NCBI GenBank assembly: GCA_022827185.1
Contig: JAJDTM010000025.1
Location: forward strand, 1 to 52,631
DNA length: 52,631 nt
Direction: 5' to 3'
From: Candidatus Poribacteria bacterium
Lineage (GTDB): Bacteria > Poribacteria > WGA-4E > WGA-3G
Shown here: one piece after another, positions 34,080-42,340 of the stretch
Numbering within the stretch: position 1 is the stretch's first letter
How the letters are laid out: every line of letters starts with the position of its first letter
Notes under the pieces: model-generated
The model's input: only the letters and a program-made list of their open reading frames with translations
Told to the model about the DNA's origin: nothing
Databases searched by the model: none
Translations under genes and position numbers: made by a program

Positions 34080-35438
34080 TCATTCTCGCCACCGATCTTG
34101 GAATTGGGCAACCATGGCTTCAGGTGCCCCGTGCTGTGCCAAGAAGTCTAAAAACGCTTGGTAGAGCCGACGCGCCTCCGCCGTATCCGATTCAAATCGA
34201 TTCTGCAGCTGCTCCGGATCAGATGGTAAATGGAACAAAGACTTTGGGGCACCTCGGTTTTCTAACAGGAGGGACCAGGTACCATCGGTAATGCTGCCGT
34301 GCGGACTTCCACCGTCAGGACTCCATCCACCGACCCAAGCACCGTGCGTAACAGTATATTCGCGTCCAGTGTCCGTATCTCCCATGATAGCAGGGAGGAG
34401 ACTGTTACCTTCTACCTGTGCCCCGCGTTCTGCGCCGAACACATCTATGACAGTCGCAGGAATATCGGCGATGCTCGCAAGCGCATGGGTATGGCGTGGT
34501 GTCGCATCTGGATGATAAACCAATAAGGGGATATGGATAACCTCTTCATACATGCTCAGATTCTTAGCGAGCAGTCCGTGTTCACCCAATAGAAAACCGT
34601 GATCCGCCATGAAAATCACCATCGTGTTTTCCATCAACCCCATATAGTCGATTTTCCGTAAAAGCTGTCCGATCCAGTTGTCAACAAGCGACGCTTCCGC
34701 ACGATAGAGCGCATTGAGGCGTTCAGTCTCGCGTTCATTCATCGGGTTTGGACCGTAGGGCGGATAGATCGGTTCTGGTCCGTCGTAGTCGCTTGCATCG
34801 AAACGCTTTAGATACCATTCAGGGGCATCCCACGGTTCGTGCGGATCGAAGGTGTCCACCATCAGATAAAAATTTTCATGCTGATGGTTCCGCTCCAACC
34901 AATCGCAAGCCGTCTGCATAGTCTGCGCGACGAAAGTGTCTGCTTCGGTTTGCCGAAACGCTATATTTCTCAGGTGGTTGCCGAGTCCACCGGGCAATTT
35001 GTTCGGATGTGTTCGTGTGTACTCGCGATACTGCAACGATTTTTTCGATTCATAATCGTAGGGCTGCGTCTCTAAATGATCACCCTCTTGTCCGCGAATC
35101 CATTTCCATCCGGTGAACCCACGATTGTAAAAGAAACCGTTGTTGATGTGGTGCGGCGTATCCGCAATCATCATACTCACAATTCCAGCGTTCGTTAAGT
35201 CATCAGCGATGACGGGGACATCTCGTTTAAGAGGTTCCCATCCCCTCCGACAGATGCTGACTTGCCCTGTCACGAGCTCGCCTCGGATTGGAACAGTCGG
35301 AAAACCACAGACATACGCTTTGTCAAAAACGACACATTTTTCCGCGAAGGCGTTCAGGGAGGGTGTATATCCCTTTCCGCCATAGATCGCGAGGTTATCG
35401 CGTCGAAACGTATCTGAAATAATGTGGATAATGTTCAT
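34080..35438 (-). CDS. Sulfatase-like hydrolase with Thr at the formylglycine site
   Basis: A 452-residue alkaline-phosphatase-superfamily protein. Metal-site residues are visible: HIISDTFRRDNLAIYG (two Asp near the N-terminus) and MADHGFLLGEHG (Asp, His). The site that is C/S-x-P-x-R in sulfatases reads T48-V-P-I-R (FPTVPIRGELVTG), so the residue modified to formylglycine is Thr. Phosphodiesterases and phosphonate hydrolases of the same superfamily use a Thr nucleophile, so this is probably not a classical sulfatase. GGAGA precedes the ATG by 7 nt. It is convergent with the MDR gene, 3' ends 5 bp apart. Confidence 0.85.
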   Translation of the reverse strand: MNIIHIISDTFRRDNLAIYGGKGYTPSLNAFAEKCVVFDKAYVCGFPTVPIRGELVTGQVSICRRGWEPLKRDVPVIADDLTNAGIVSMMIADTPHHINNGFFYNRGFTGWKWIRGQEGDHLETQPYDYESKKSLQYREYTRTHPNKLPGGLGNHLRNIAFRQTEADTFVAQTMQTACDWLERNHQHENFYLMVDTFDPHEPWDAPEWYLKRFDASDYDGPEPIYPPYGPNPMNERETERLNALYRAEASLVDNWIGQLLRKIDYMGLMENTMVIFMADHGFLLGEHGLLAKNLSMYEEVIHIPLLVYHPDATPRHTHALASIADIPATVIDVFGAERGAQVEGNSLLPAIMGDTDTGREYTVTHGAWVGGWSPDGGSPHGSITDGTWSLLLENRGAPKSLFHLPSDPEQLQNRFESDTAEARRLYQAFLDFLAQHGAPEAMVAQFQDRWRE

Positions 35439-35476
35439 ACTAATGTCTCCATATTGTTTTCAAATCTAAGAAGAAA

Positions 35477-35554
35477 ATGGCTATCGGCTATCGGCTTTCG
35501 GTTGTCAGAAACCTCTTTCCGACGGCTGACTGCCGAGTTGACGGCTGGTGACTA
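35477..35554. repeat. Dispersed GGCTATCGG-type repeat (family R)
   Basis: ATGGCTATCGGCTATCGGCT at 35477 is identical to the reverse complement at about 51011-51030. The rest is a degenerate mix of CGGCTGAC and TTGTCAG units. It lies 5' to the sulfatase-like gene and 3' to the ligase gene. Confidence 0.75.
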
Positions 35555-35560
35555 ATCCTA

Positions 35561-36949
35561 TTATACACCCTCTTCGGTTTCTAATGAAGTCTTTTCACGG
35601 GTGGCCATCTGCACCACAGCCGGTAGCAATCCGTAAATGCCCCAGAAAGGTACCCCAACGGCATCGCCGTTCAAGAGATTATTCACCGTGAAATGCACCA
35701 TCAATGAAATCTCTGCTGCCATCAATCCGATGACGACAGAACGGTAAAAGCCGTCGTCTATCGTTTTGAGTGCCCGAAATCCGTAACGTAAAAATGCGAG
35801 ATTCAGCCATATCCAAACACCCAATCCAACGATCCCCAATTCCGCCATCACTTGAAGGTATTCACTGTGTGCACCGAGTTGATACTGTGCCGTGTAACTC
35901 CCAACGAGTGCCACATCTTCCTCATAAAGCATCGCGAACGCACCATAACCTTTCCCCAAAATCGGACTTTCAAGGAACATCACAAACGCTTGTCCCCACC
36001 GCAGGAGACGCGCCCGGTTTGAAGCATAACCCAAATCCACTGTGGATGCAATCCGTTCAACAAATATGTTATAGATGCTCGGTAGACTCAGACACGCCAA
36101 CAAGATGAGGCACGCGGCACCCATAAACAGAATTTTTTTATGCGTAACGCCTCTTCCGAGTTGCAGGAGCATAAACCCGACTGCAACAATGACCGAAAGC
36201 CAGACTCCACGTGAAAAGCACATCAGAAGCCCCACACTGAAACAGATGAACCATGCTGTCCATAACACGCGATCGTACCGACTGTTGTCAAATAGCAGAC
36301 GGCTCAGACAAACGAGAAAGAAGATAACAGTGAAGGCACCGTAAACGGAGTAATTCGTAAATGGGGCACTCCGATAAGCACTCGTCCACTGCCACGCGTC
36401 AATATGGTAAATCAGAACAATAATCGTCCAGATGACAGCAACAGCGGCAGAAGGAAAAATAGCGATAAACAATCGTTTCAGGGCAGTTCTGTTTTGGATA
36501 ACGGCATACACGATTACACTAAACAGCATGTACACCGTCGCACGAAACGCGCCTTTGAGTGTACCCAAAAGATCGGGCGTATTGATTGCTGAAAGAAAGG
36601 TGATGAGAATATAGAAGCAGAGCGGGACGAAGAAAGGGAAAGTGTCTTCCGACTTCTCTTTCTGGAGTACGCGATTAACTATTTTTTGCACACAGTAAAC
36701 AGCGACAAGCATGCCTAATAACGGTTCTGTGGGTGTTTGAATCTCAAAACGACCGGGGAGGATATAACGGAATGAAAACGGCAGGGCAATTAATAGCAGA
36801 TAAACAGCGAGCTCCATGCCGAGGAAAACGAAAGCACCGGTTACAATCAGTAAACTGAAGAGTGGAAACGGAGTGTCTGAGTAACCGCCGATAACACCGC
36901 CGACCACAAGACAGATGAAAAAGGGGAGGATTCGCTTACCAAATTTCAA
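35561..36949 (-). CDS. O-antigen ligase/polymerase-like membrane protein
   Basis: A 462-residue protein with about 11-12 hydrophobic segments. A periplasmic loop near residues 315-365 (ARLLRWGQAFVMFLESPILGKGYGA, then HSEYLQVMAELG) is the Wzy_C/O-antigen ligase signature with the His of the H-S-E-Y-L motif. It would attach or polymerise polyprenyl-linked glycans on the outer leaflet. The start used is a TTG (36949) with no Shine-Dalgarno, so it is uncertain; the true start could be a little different, but no better codon exists before the first membrane helix. Confidence 0.8.
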   Translation of the reverse strand: MKFGKRILPFFICLVVGGVIGGYSDTPFPLFSLLIVTGAFVFLGMELAVYLLLIALPFSFRYILPGRFEIQTPTEPLLGMLVAVYCVQKIVNRVLQKEKSEDTFPFFVPLCFYILITFLSAINTPDLLGTLKGAFRATVYMLFSVIVYAVIQNRTALKRLFIAIFPSAAVAVIWTIIVLIYHIDAWQWTSAYRSAPFTNYSVYGAFTVIFFLVCLSRLLFDNSRYDRVLWTAWFICFSVGLLMCFSRGVWLSVIVAVGFMLLQLGRGVTHKKILFMGAACLILLACLSLPSIYNIFVERIASTVDLGYASNRARLLRWGQAFVMFLESPILGKGYGAFAMLYEEDVALVGSYTAQYQLGAHSEYLQVMAELGIVGLGVWIWLNLAFLRYGFRALKTIDDGFYRSVVIGLMAAEISLMVHFTVNNLLNGDAVGVPFWGIYGLLPAVVQMATREKTSLETEEGV

Positions 36950-37044
36950 ATTTCAGTGGTTTAAGAACTTACCAAGTTTCCGAGACTAAAACCTCACCTT
37001 TCGCAGCGGTGGCTATCATATACCTCAGAAACCTCTTTAACTGA

Positions 37045-37069
37045 TAACTCTCACTGCGAGGCAAACTGA
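37045..37069. repeat. 25-bp copy of a repeat shared with 48790-48814
   Basis: Begins TAACTCTCACTGCGAGGCAA and is present in the opposite orientation at 48790-48814. It lies in the gap between the ligase gene and the barrel gene, where the DNA is otherwise TCAGAAACC-type repeat. Confidence 0.8.
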
Positions 37070-37072
37070 AAA

Positions 37073-37759
37073 CTAAAATCGCATTTTCACACCTAACCCG
37101 ATTGCAGTGCCATCTAAAATCAGGTCAAGTGGTATAGCACCCGCCGTTTTTACTGTTTTAAGTATCCGTTTCAATTCAAGGCTAAATACAAGGTTAGGTT
37201 CCCATTGAAACAGTTCTGTACCGATGAGAACATATCCGGTTGTACCGGAAGAACTGTCATCAAAACTGATACCTTGCTGTTCAATCAAATCCACCGCGCT
37301 GCCGCTAAAATCTGCTCCCAAAAAACCGATACCACCCCCCAAATAGATCGGGAGAAATTCGGACAGTAGCACAGGGCGGTAGATCAGCTGATACGAAACT
37401 GGGATGAGCGTGGTAGAGAGGTTCGCCGAGGTAGGCGGTGGAATATCAAGTTCCATCTGCCAATACCCGATCTCAAAACGCGAATCTAACTCCGGTGTGT
37501 GTTCAAACACAACCGAAAACATAGGTAACACTGCACTCGGAACACTCGATACACCGACACTCTGGAGAATATTAGTCAAGTCGCCTAATTCTGGTTTGTA
37601 TGAAAACAGGGAGAGTTGAAGCGAGGGAAATCGGAAATGTTCTTTCAAAAAATCTCGGACGGGTGAGGGTCGCAAGGGTGGGGTATCAACAGTCTCCGCT
37701 ACTGTTAGACAAGGCATCAGGAGCAGAAGAGACATGAAACATCCAAAAATAAGACGCAT
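37073..37759 (-). CDS. Outer-membrane beta-barrel protein
   Basis: A 228-residue exported protein starting at the ATG 37759, which has AAGGA 8 nt upstream and opens a signal peptide (MRLIFGCFMSLLLLMPCLTVAETVD). A longer frame starting at 37819 adds 20 residues with no ribosome binding site and is rejected. The body is a run of amphipathic strands (STTLIPVSYQLIYRPV, PIYLGGGIGFLGADFSG, GYVLIGTELFQWEP, AIGLGVKMRF) ending in Phe, the OMP insertion signal. It resembles small OmpW/PorT-like barrels, but no specific family is recognised. Confidence 0.72.
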   Translation of the reverse strand: MRLIFGCFMSLLLLMPCLTVAETVDTPPLRPSPVRDFLKEHFRFPSLQLSLFSYKPELGDLTNILQSVGVSSVPSAVLPMFSVVFEHTPELDSRFEIGYWQMELDIPPPTSANLSTTLIPVSYQLIYRPVLLSEFLPIYLGGGIGFLGADFSGSAVDLIEQQGISFDDSSSGTTGYVLIGTELFQWEPNLVFSLELKRILKTVKTAGAIPLDLILDGTAIGLGVKMRF

Positions 37760-37851
37760 AAAGAGGGTCCTTATCCGACGGGTGCTTAAGACTGTGATGG
37801 AACAACGGTGGGCGGGCAAGGGACCCGCCCCGACGTTGGAATACAGTTAGG

Positions 37852-38724
37852 CTACATCATTGCGCCTGCGGGGAGCAGGATAACTTCAACCCTGCGATTC
37901 ATAGTTCTGCCTGCGGCAGTGTTTTGCGGGGCGATAGGCTTCGTGTGTGCCATACCAACTGCCTCAATTCTGCCGGCATCAATCCCTTTGGACTGCAAAT
38001 ATTTTGCCGCTGAGTTGGCACGTGCTTGTGAGAGGTCCCAGTTGCTTCTATAACTTCCGCGGAGTACAGGGGTCCCGTCAGCATGTCCAACAACCACGAT
38101 ATTTGCATCGGATGCCATGAGTTGATCGGCGACACCGTCAAGCATCTCTTTCGCTTTGCTGGATAGACCGGTCTGTCCGCTACCGAAGTTAACAGTCGCC
38201 ACCAGTGTCGGCTTTGCGGAAGCCTTCATATCCACCATGGAGACCTGCTCCTTCAAAGCCATAAGATCAGATTGAAGCTGCTTTATCGCAGTGCCGTTAG
38301 ATTTACCGGCTGCACCTACAGCATCAATCTGTTTTTGCAAGCCTGCGTCTCCACTTTTCGCAGCGTCCATCGCCGCTTTGCCTTGCATATCAATAGCCTT
38401 CGTTAGATCCGCACGGAGTTGTGCATCCCCTTCTTTGGCTTTTTGGTCTGCAGCAGTGATAGTGTCAGCATCACCTGACTGGGATGCGGCGATCGCTTCA
38501 TCCCTGGCTTTAGAGATTGCCTCCTCCGTATCCTTATTATTCTGATCGACTTTGCCCTCTAACATCGTGATCTTGTTTGACAGGTCAGAGTCGGTCTGCT
38601 CCATTTGCGAGACGTGTTCATTCTTCCACATTTCAAACTCTTCTTGGTTCAACTTGCCGCAGCTACTAACAACAAGCGCAACTCCGAGAAGAGCGATAAT
38701 TGTGAAAGCGGTTCTACTTAGCAT
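37852..38724 (-). CDS. OmpA-family lipoprotein with coiled coil
   Basis: A 290-residue lipoprotein. The signal LLGVALVVSSC ends in a lipobox with Cys22. Residues about 30-175 are a heptad-patterned coiled coil rich in Ala, Lys, Gln and Asp. Residues about 180-285 are an OmpA C-terminal domain (NFGSGQTGLSSKAKEMLDGVADQL, VVVGHADGTP, SQARANSAAKYLQSKGID, NRRVEVILLP), which binds peptidoglycan. AGGAGG is 6 nt before the ATG. A promoter about 265 nt upstream (38990-39019) gives it a long leader. It lies 92 bp from the barrel gene, so they may share a transcript. Confidence 0.9.
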   Translation of the reverse strand: MLSRTAFTIIALLGVALVVSSCGKLNQEEFEMWKNEHVSQMEQTDSDLSNKITMLEGKVDQNNKDTEEAISKARDEAIAASQSGDADTITAADQKAKEGDAQLRADLTKAIDMQGKAAMDAAKSGDAGLQKQIDAVGAAGKSNGTAIKQLQSDLMALKEQVSMVDMKASAKPTLVATVNFGSGQTGLSSKAKEMLDGVADQLMASDANIVVVGHADGTPVLRGSYRSNWDLSQARANSAAKYLQSKGIDAGRIEAVGMAHTKPIAPQNTAAGRTMNRRVEVILLPAGAMM

Positions 38725-38989
38725 GGGGTTCCTCCTAATTCTTTACGACAATTTAGGGCGTCGCTTGCGAACCGGTGTTAAAGCGTCGGTTTTCAAGTTA
38801 CGCGAAAAAAATTAATAGATTCTATTTCTCTTGGAATTTTTCTCAAATCCCGTTTTGAACGTATGGATGCAAACGGAGTAATTACCTGCCTGCATGCAGA
38901 CAACAATTTTCAATGCCCGAAACTGCATCGCGAACTTGCAAAATATCGGAAACCTGCAAGCAATTGATTCTCACAGGTACTTTTAATGA

Positions 38990-39019
38990 ATTATATCACT
39001 TTTCTCCAAAAAAAGTCAA
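38990..39019 (-). promoter_or_regulatory. Promoter for the OmpA-type lipoprotein
   Basis: Minus strand: TTGACT (39014-39019), an 18-nt spacer, TATAAT (38990-38995). Strong -10. It predicts a 5' leader of about 260 nt before the start at 38724. Confidence 0.7.
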
Positions 39020-39069
39020 AAGTTTTTTTCAGGTTTGTTAGAATGTGAGGTTCAGATACTAAAATACCC

Positions 39070-39098
39070 TTGATTTTTGATGCGAAATAAGGTAAAAT
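39070..39098 (+). promoter_or_regulatory. Candidate promoter for the M48 protease
   Basis: TTGATT (39070-39075), a 17-nt spacer, TAAAAT (39093-39098). The start codon is at 39190, so the leader is about 85 nt. Confidence 0.55.
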
Positions 39099-39189
39099 TC
39101 AGTAGCTACTCTTCTCAAAAAACGACGATAGTCAGCGCACTTTGTAGTGCGTTAAAGCCGCTTATTACAGATTAGGAACTACTAATAAC

Positions 39190-40542
39190 ATGGGACAGAT
39201 AAGCATCATCCTCATCGCCGGTTTACTCTTTCTTTTCTCCTTTGAACCACCGCAAACCCACATAAACCTCAGCGATATGCAGGTGGTACTATGGACAATT
39301 GTCTTAACGGGTGTCCCTGTGCTCATCGCTTGCTTTGTGACATCGTACGTCGCGCGAACTTTCCCCGCGAACAGAGAAGAAAACCTACCGAAACTTTATC
39401 GCCTGCGACGTTTCATGATTGTTTTTGAATGTATGAGTTTAGCGGCATATTTGTGCAATCTGTATCTACTGAATTTACCTGCTCTGATTAATAAACACTT
39501 CGCATTCTTCCCAATGGAACACTTACGCCAAACACTCGCTTTGATTCCACTTCTGATCGGGCTCATCTGTATCCGACTTGCTTTTTACCAAGTGAACCGA
39601 CCACAACCCGGACATTACCGAGAGATTACCACGCTACAATTCAAGTTTCTACTCTTTCCACTGCTGCCGATGTTTGTTTACTTCGCCGCAATAGACGCTG
39701 TGCAATGGCTTCCATATTCGGCGAAAGTGTTCATTGTCGAGCGTCCCTATGTGCTAATCGGGTTGATCTTGCCTGTAATTGCCTCCGCTTACATCCTTGC
39801 ACCATTACTCATGCAGTTTCTATGGAAAACGGAGCCGTTGGCGATGGGGTCGGCATTGAAGGGAAAGTTGGATCAGTTGACGAAACAGAGTGGTATAAAA
39901 TATCGGGATATTGTCGTATGGCAAACCGGTTCATTGGCGATAGCAAACGCTGCAGTGGCGGGGACCTTTCCATGGAACCGGAGAATCTTTTTGACAGACG
40001 CACTTCTCGAATACTTTACAGATGAAGAAATCGAAACTGTCGTTGCCCACGAACTTGGACATATTCGCTACAGACACATTCCGACATATATGCTTTTTTC
40101 GCTCTTCTATCTATTGAGTTATCCGTTTTTCTATATCCTTGTTGAAGAACCGTTGGTAGCATACTTTGAAGGATCGCAAATCCTGCCGACCTTATGCTGG
40201 TTAACTTTTTTAATCGTCTACTTTGTGTTCATCTTTCGGTATTTGTCAAGGCGTTGTGAACATCAAGCGGACTTATATGCGGCTGCACTCACAGCGAAAC
40301 CTGAAGCGTTCAAAACAGCGTTGATGAAACTCGCTGTGCTGAATTCGGTTCCGAAATCAATTCGGCGGTTTTTTGAGATGTTCAATACACACCCGTCTAT
40401 CCATCGACGGATTGATTTTATCAATCAGTGGATAGAGCGGCGCGCCACAATCCAGCGGTATAAAAAATATCTGCTCGAAGTCAAAATTTTAATCGCACTG
40501 CTTCCGATATTCGGCATTCTCGCATTGATACTGTTCCGATAG
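39190..40542 (+). CDS. M48-family membrane metalloprotease
   Basis: A 450-residue inner-membrane zinc protease. HELGHIRYRH is the HExxH zinc site, and RRCEHQADLYAA carries the third ligand Glu downstream. Several hydrophobic segments flank the site on each side. It resembles HtpX/Ste24-type peptidases, which clip misfolded membrane proteins or prenylated peptides; longer than HtpX (about 290) and close to Ste24 (about 430). AGGAAC precedes the ATG at 39190. Its own promoter lies 92 nt upstream. Confidence 0.9.
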   Translation: MGQISIILIAGLLFLFSFEPPQTHINLSDMQVVLWTIVLTGVPVLIACFVTSYVARTFPANREENLPKLYRLRRFMIVFECMSLAAYLCNLYLLNLPALINKHFAFFPMEHLRQTLALIPLLIGLICIRLAFYQVNRPQPGHYREITTLQFKFLLFPLLPMFVYFAAIDAVQWLPYSAKVFIVERPYVLIGLILPVIASAYILAPLLMQFLWKTEPLAMGSALKGKLDQLTKQSGIKYRDIVVWQTGSLAIANAAVAGTFPWNRRIFLTDALLEYFTDEEIETVVAHELGHIRYRHIPTYMLFSLFYLLSYPFFYILVEEPLVAYFEGSQILPTLCWLTFLIVYFVFIFRYLSRRCEHQADLYAAALTAKPEAFKTALMKLAVLNSVPKSIRRFFEMFNTHPSIHRRIDFINQWIERRATIQRYKKYLLEVKILIALLPIFGILALILFR

Positions 40543-40690
40543 TATACGAACCTGATACTGCAATCTTGTGAGGGACGACACGTTTCGGTTCACGATCCCT
40601 TAGAAAGCAGGAACATTTTTCTGCTACGCTTGATAGGGACCCTTCTATCCCTATTGAGCGCATCCATCACGATTCGGAGGAGGTCACACA

Positions 40691-41719
40691 ATGTCAACGC
40701 AAAAACTTTTACTTCTACTTTGGGTAGGGATCAGCGTTTTTGTTCTCAGAGACGTTGCGGCATCGAGCATCGTTTTTACCTCTGCGCCTCGGGGAGAGTT
40801 CGGAGAGATTCGACTCCCAGACATCTATGTGATGTCGTTTGATGGCGGCAACGTCAAGCAACTCACACAGACCCTTGCCCCCGAATGGGGACCGAAGTGG
40901 TCACCGGATGGCAAATACATCCTTTTTGTCAGAGACGTACTCGCAACATCTCGACGACAGTCTGACATTTTCATCATGGATGCCGATGGCCGCAATGAGC
41001 AGCGCCTGACGTATCACCCCGCAGACGATGGTTTTCCGACCTGGTCGCCCGATGGCAAGCAGATTGCGTTTTCAAGCGGGAGAAGTGGAAATATAGAAAT
41101 TCATCTCATGGATCTCGCCAGCCGAGAGATCACGCAGCTCACAGACAATGAAAAGGCCGGCGGTTTCTCCTCGAAACCCAACTTTTCACCCGATGGCACG
41201 CACATTGTTTATGAACAGGTGATCCGCAACGCCGGACGGCAGATCTATATTATAGATGTCAAGACGCGCGCTGCCAGAAATTTTCTTCCCCAGCATATCG
41301 GAGGAAACAGATATACCCCGCGCTTCTCACCCGATGGAAAATACCTCCTTTATTCTGAGGTCGAATATCGTGTAGAGCCGGGAGCCATCCGGAGAACTGC
41401 AAATCGCCTGATTGTTGTCAATAACCGTGGCAAAGGCAGAAAAGTTCTGAAAATACCGAAAAACTGGCGTTTTGAGGCAGCCTCTTGGGCAGCACAAGGC
41501 ACAGAGATTCTCATCGCCGCAATGCCAAACGGATTGGGTGGACCTCTCGTCCCTCCAAACCTTGATATTTATCGTTACCGCCTTTCGACGGGGCAACTGA
41601 CGCAGCTGACAAACCATCCCCATAGTGATTCTGCCCCGCATTGGACGCGCCACGCCCTCTCTGTTTCATCACAAGGGAAGGTAAAGACACACTGGGGAGC
41701 GGTTAAAACAGAAAAATAA
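40691..41719 (+). CDS. TolB-like periplasmic beta-propeller
   Basis: A 342-residue exported protein with a signal peptide (residues 1-24). PD40/WD40-like repeats carry the W-S-P-D-G motif (PKWSPDGKYILF, PTWSPDGKQIAFSS, PNFSPDGTHIVY, PRFSPDGKYLLY) with flanking D-I-x-x-M-D segments. The propeller fold is as in TolB, but the N-terminal TolB domain is missing, so it is only a TolB-like repeat protein. GGAGGAGGT 6-8 nt before the ATG is a very strong ribosome binding site. It may help sense or scaffold envelope proteins. Confidence 0.85.
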   Translation: MSTQKLLLLLWVGISVFVLRDVAASSIVFTSAPRGEFGEIRLPDIYVMSFDGGNVKQLTQTLAPEWGPKWSPDGKYILFVRDVLATSRRQSDIFIMDADGRNEQRLTYHPADDGFPTWSPDGKQIAFSSGRSGNIEIHLMDLASREITQLTDNEKAGGFSSKPNFSPDGTHIVYEQVIRNAGRQIYIIDVKTRAARNFLPQHIGGNRYTPRFSPDGKYLLYSEVEYRVEPGAIRRTANRLIVVNNRGKGRKVLKIPKNWRFEAASWAAQGTEILIAAMPNGLGGPLVPPNLDIYRYRLSTGQLTQLTNHPHSDSAPHWTRHALSVSSQGKVKTHWGAVKTEK

Positions 41720-41823
41720 AGAGCCCACTGCCGAGTCGGATCGGGATCAATGCCAAAGAAAGTAATGCGATTCCACGTAAATAATTCCTGTATGTTCGTG
41801 AAAATGCGTCTACTATAAACGCC

Positions 41824-42165
41824 TTAATCAGGCGTCTGTTCCGCTTCAGTATCTTCAGTAAGGGGTAGGGACCCCAAGTCCGTATCCTCTTCAATCGCAA
41901 ATTGTAATCGCTCTACCATCCGGTGCAGTGGCAATTCAAACTCTTCTTGCAGACGACGTTTTTCATCAGCGATATGAAATGCGACGAGCAACGGAACCCT
42001 TGCTTCGTCAAAACCTCTTCTGAGATAGGATTCAACTAAACTTTTGACATAGTCGATCAATTCAGTAATGGCTTTCGCCGTTAATTCCTCAGTCGGTTTG
42101 ATCGTATAAGGTGTTCCGAGGATAACGAACCGAATCGGCTTAATTTCTTGTTCTTGTTGTTCCAT
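41824..42165 (-). CDS. ZapA-like cell-division protein
   Basis: A 113-residue protein similar to ZapA, which bundles FtsZ. The core IRFVILGTPYTIKP, then a long helix, then VPLLVAFHIADEKRRLQEE matches ZapA's globular head and ALNIADEL-type helix. ZapA families are short and variable, so identity is moderate. The acidic tail (EDTDLGSLPLTEDTEAEQTPD) is unusual. It lies convergent with the TolB-like gene and upstream of a family A mini-element. Confidence 0.65.
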   Translation of the reverse strand: MEQQEQEIKPIRFVILGTPYTIKPTEELTAKAITELIDYVKSLVESYLRRGFDEARVPLLVAFHIADEKRRLQEEFELPLHRMVERLQFAIEEDTDLGSLPLTEDTEAEQTPD

Positions 42166-42196
42166 TATAGTGTTATTGACCCCTTTCGTATTTCTG

Positions 42197-42296
42197 AGGA
42201 CTTACGCATTTCCTCTTAAAGTCCCCCTGATAAGGGGGATTTAGGGGGTTTAAAACTAAAAAATCTACTATAGCGTGCTAAATTTGCGTAAGTCCT
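42197..42296. repeat. MITE, family A copy 4, with a different interior
   Basis: A 100-bp element with perfect ends AGGACTTACGCA and TGCGTAAGTCCT but a different interior: a CCCCCTGATAAGGGGG hairpin shared with the repeats at 30933-31015 and 25819-25914, in place of the CTGCAGTCGGGG palindrome. Confidence 0.88.
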
Positions 42297-42340
42297 GTTT
42301 CTTAGAGAACAGATAAAATGATAAGATTATCCTACAACGC

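Larger units (their letters stand above)
38725..39189. other. Divergent intergenic region with two promoters
   Basis: 465 bp. It contains a minus-strand promoter (38990-39019) for the OmpA gene and a plus-strand promoter (39070-39098) for the M48 protease gene. The stretch 38725-38989 would be the leader of the OmpA mRNA. I see no open reading frame or RNA gene in it. Confidence 0.6.

Noticed and set aside
41720..41823. 6S RNA beside the ZapA-like gene
   Set aside because: The gap is about 100 nt and lacks the long bulged hairpin of 6S RNA.
41703..41900. 65-residue hydrophobic frame on the minus strand behind zapA
   Set aside because: It overlaps the coding end of the ZapA-like gene, has no ribosome binding site and no recognisable motif.
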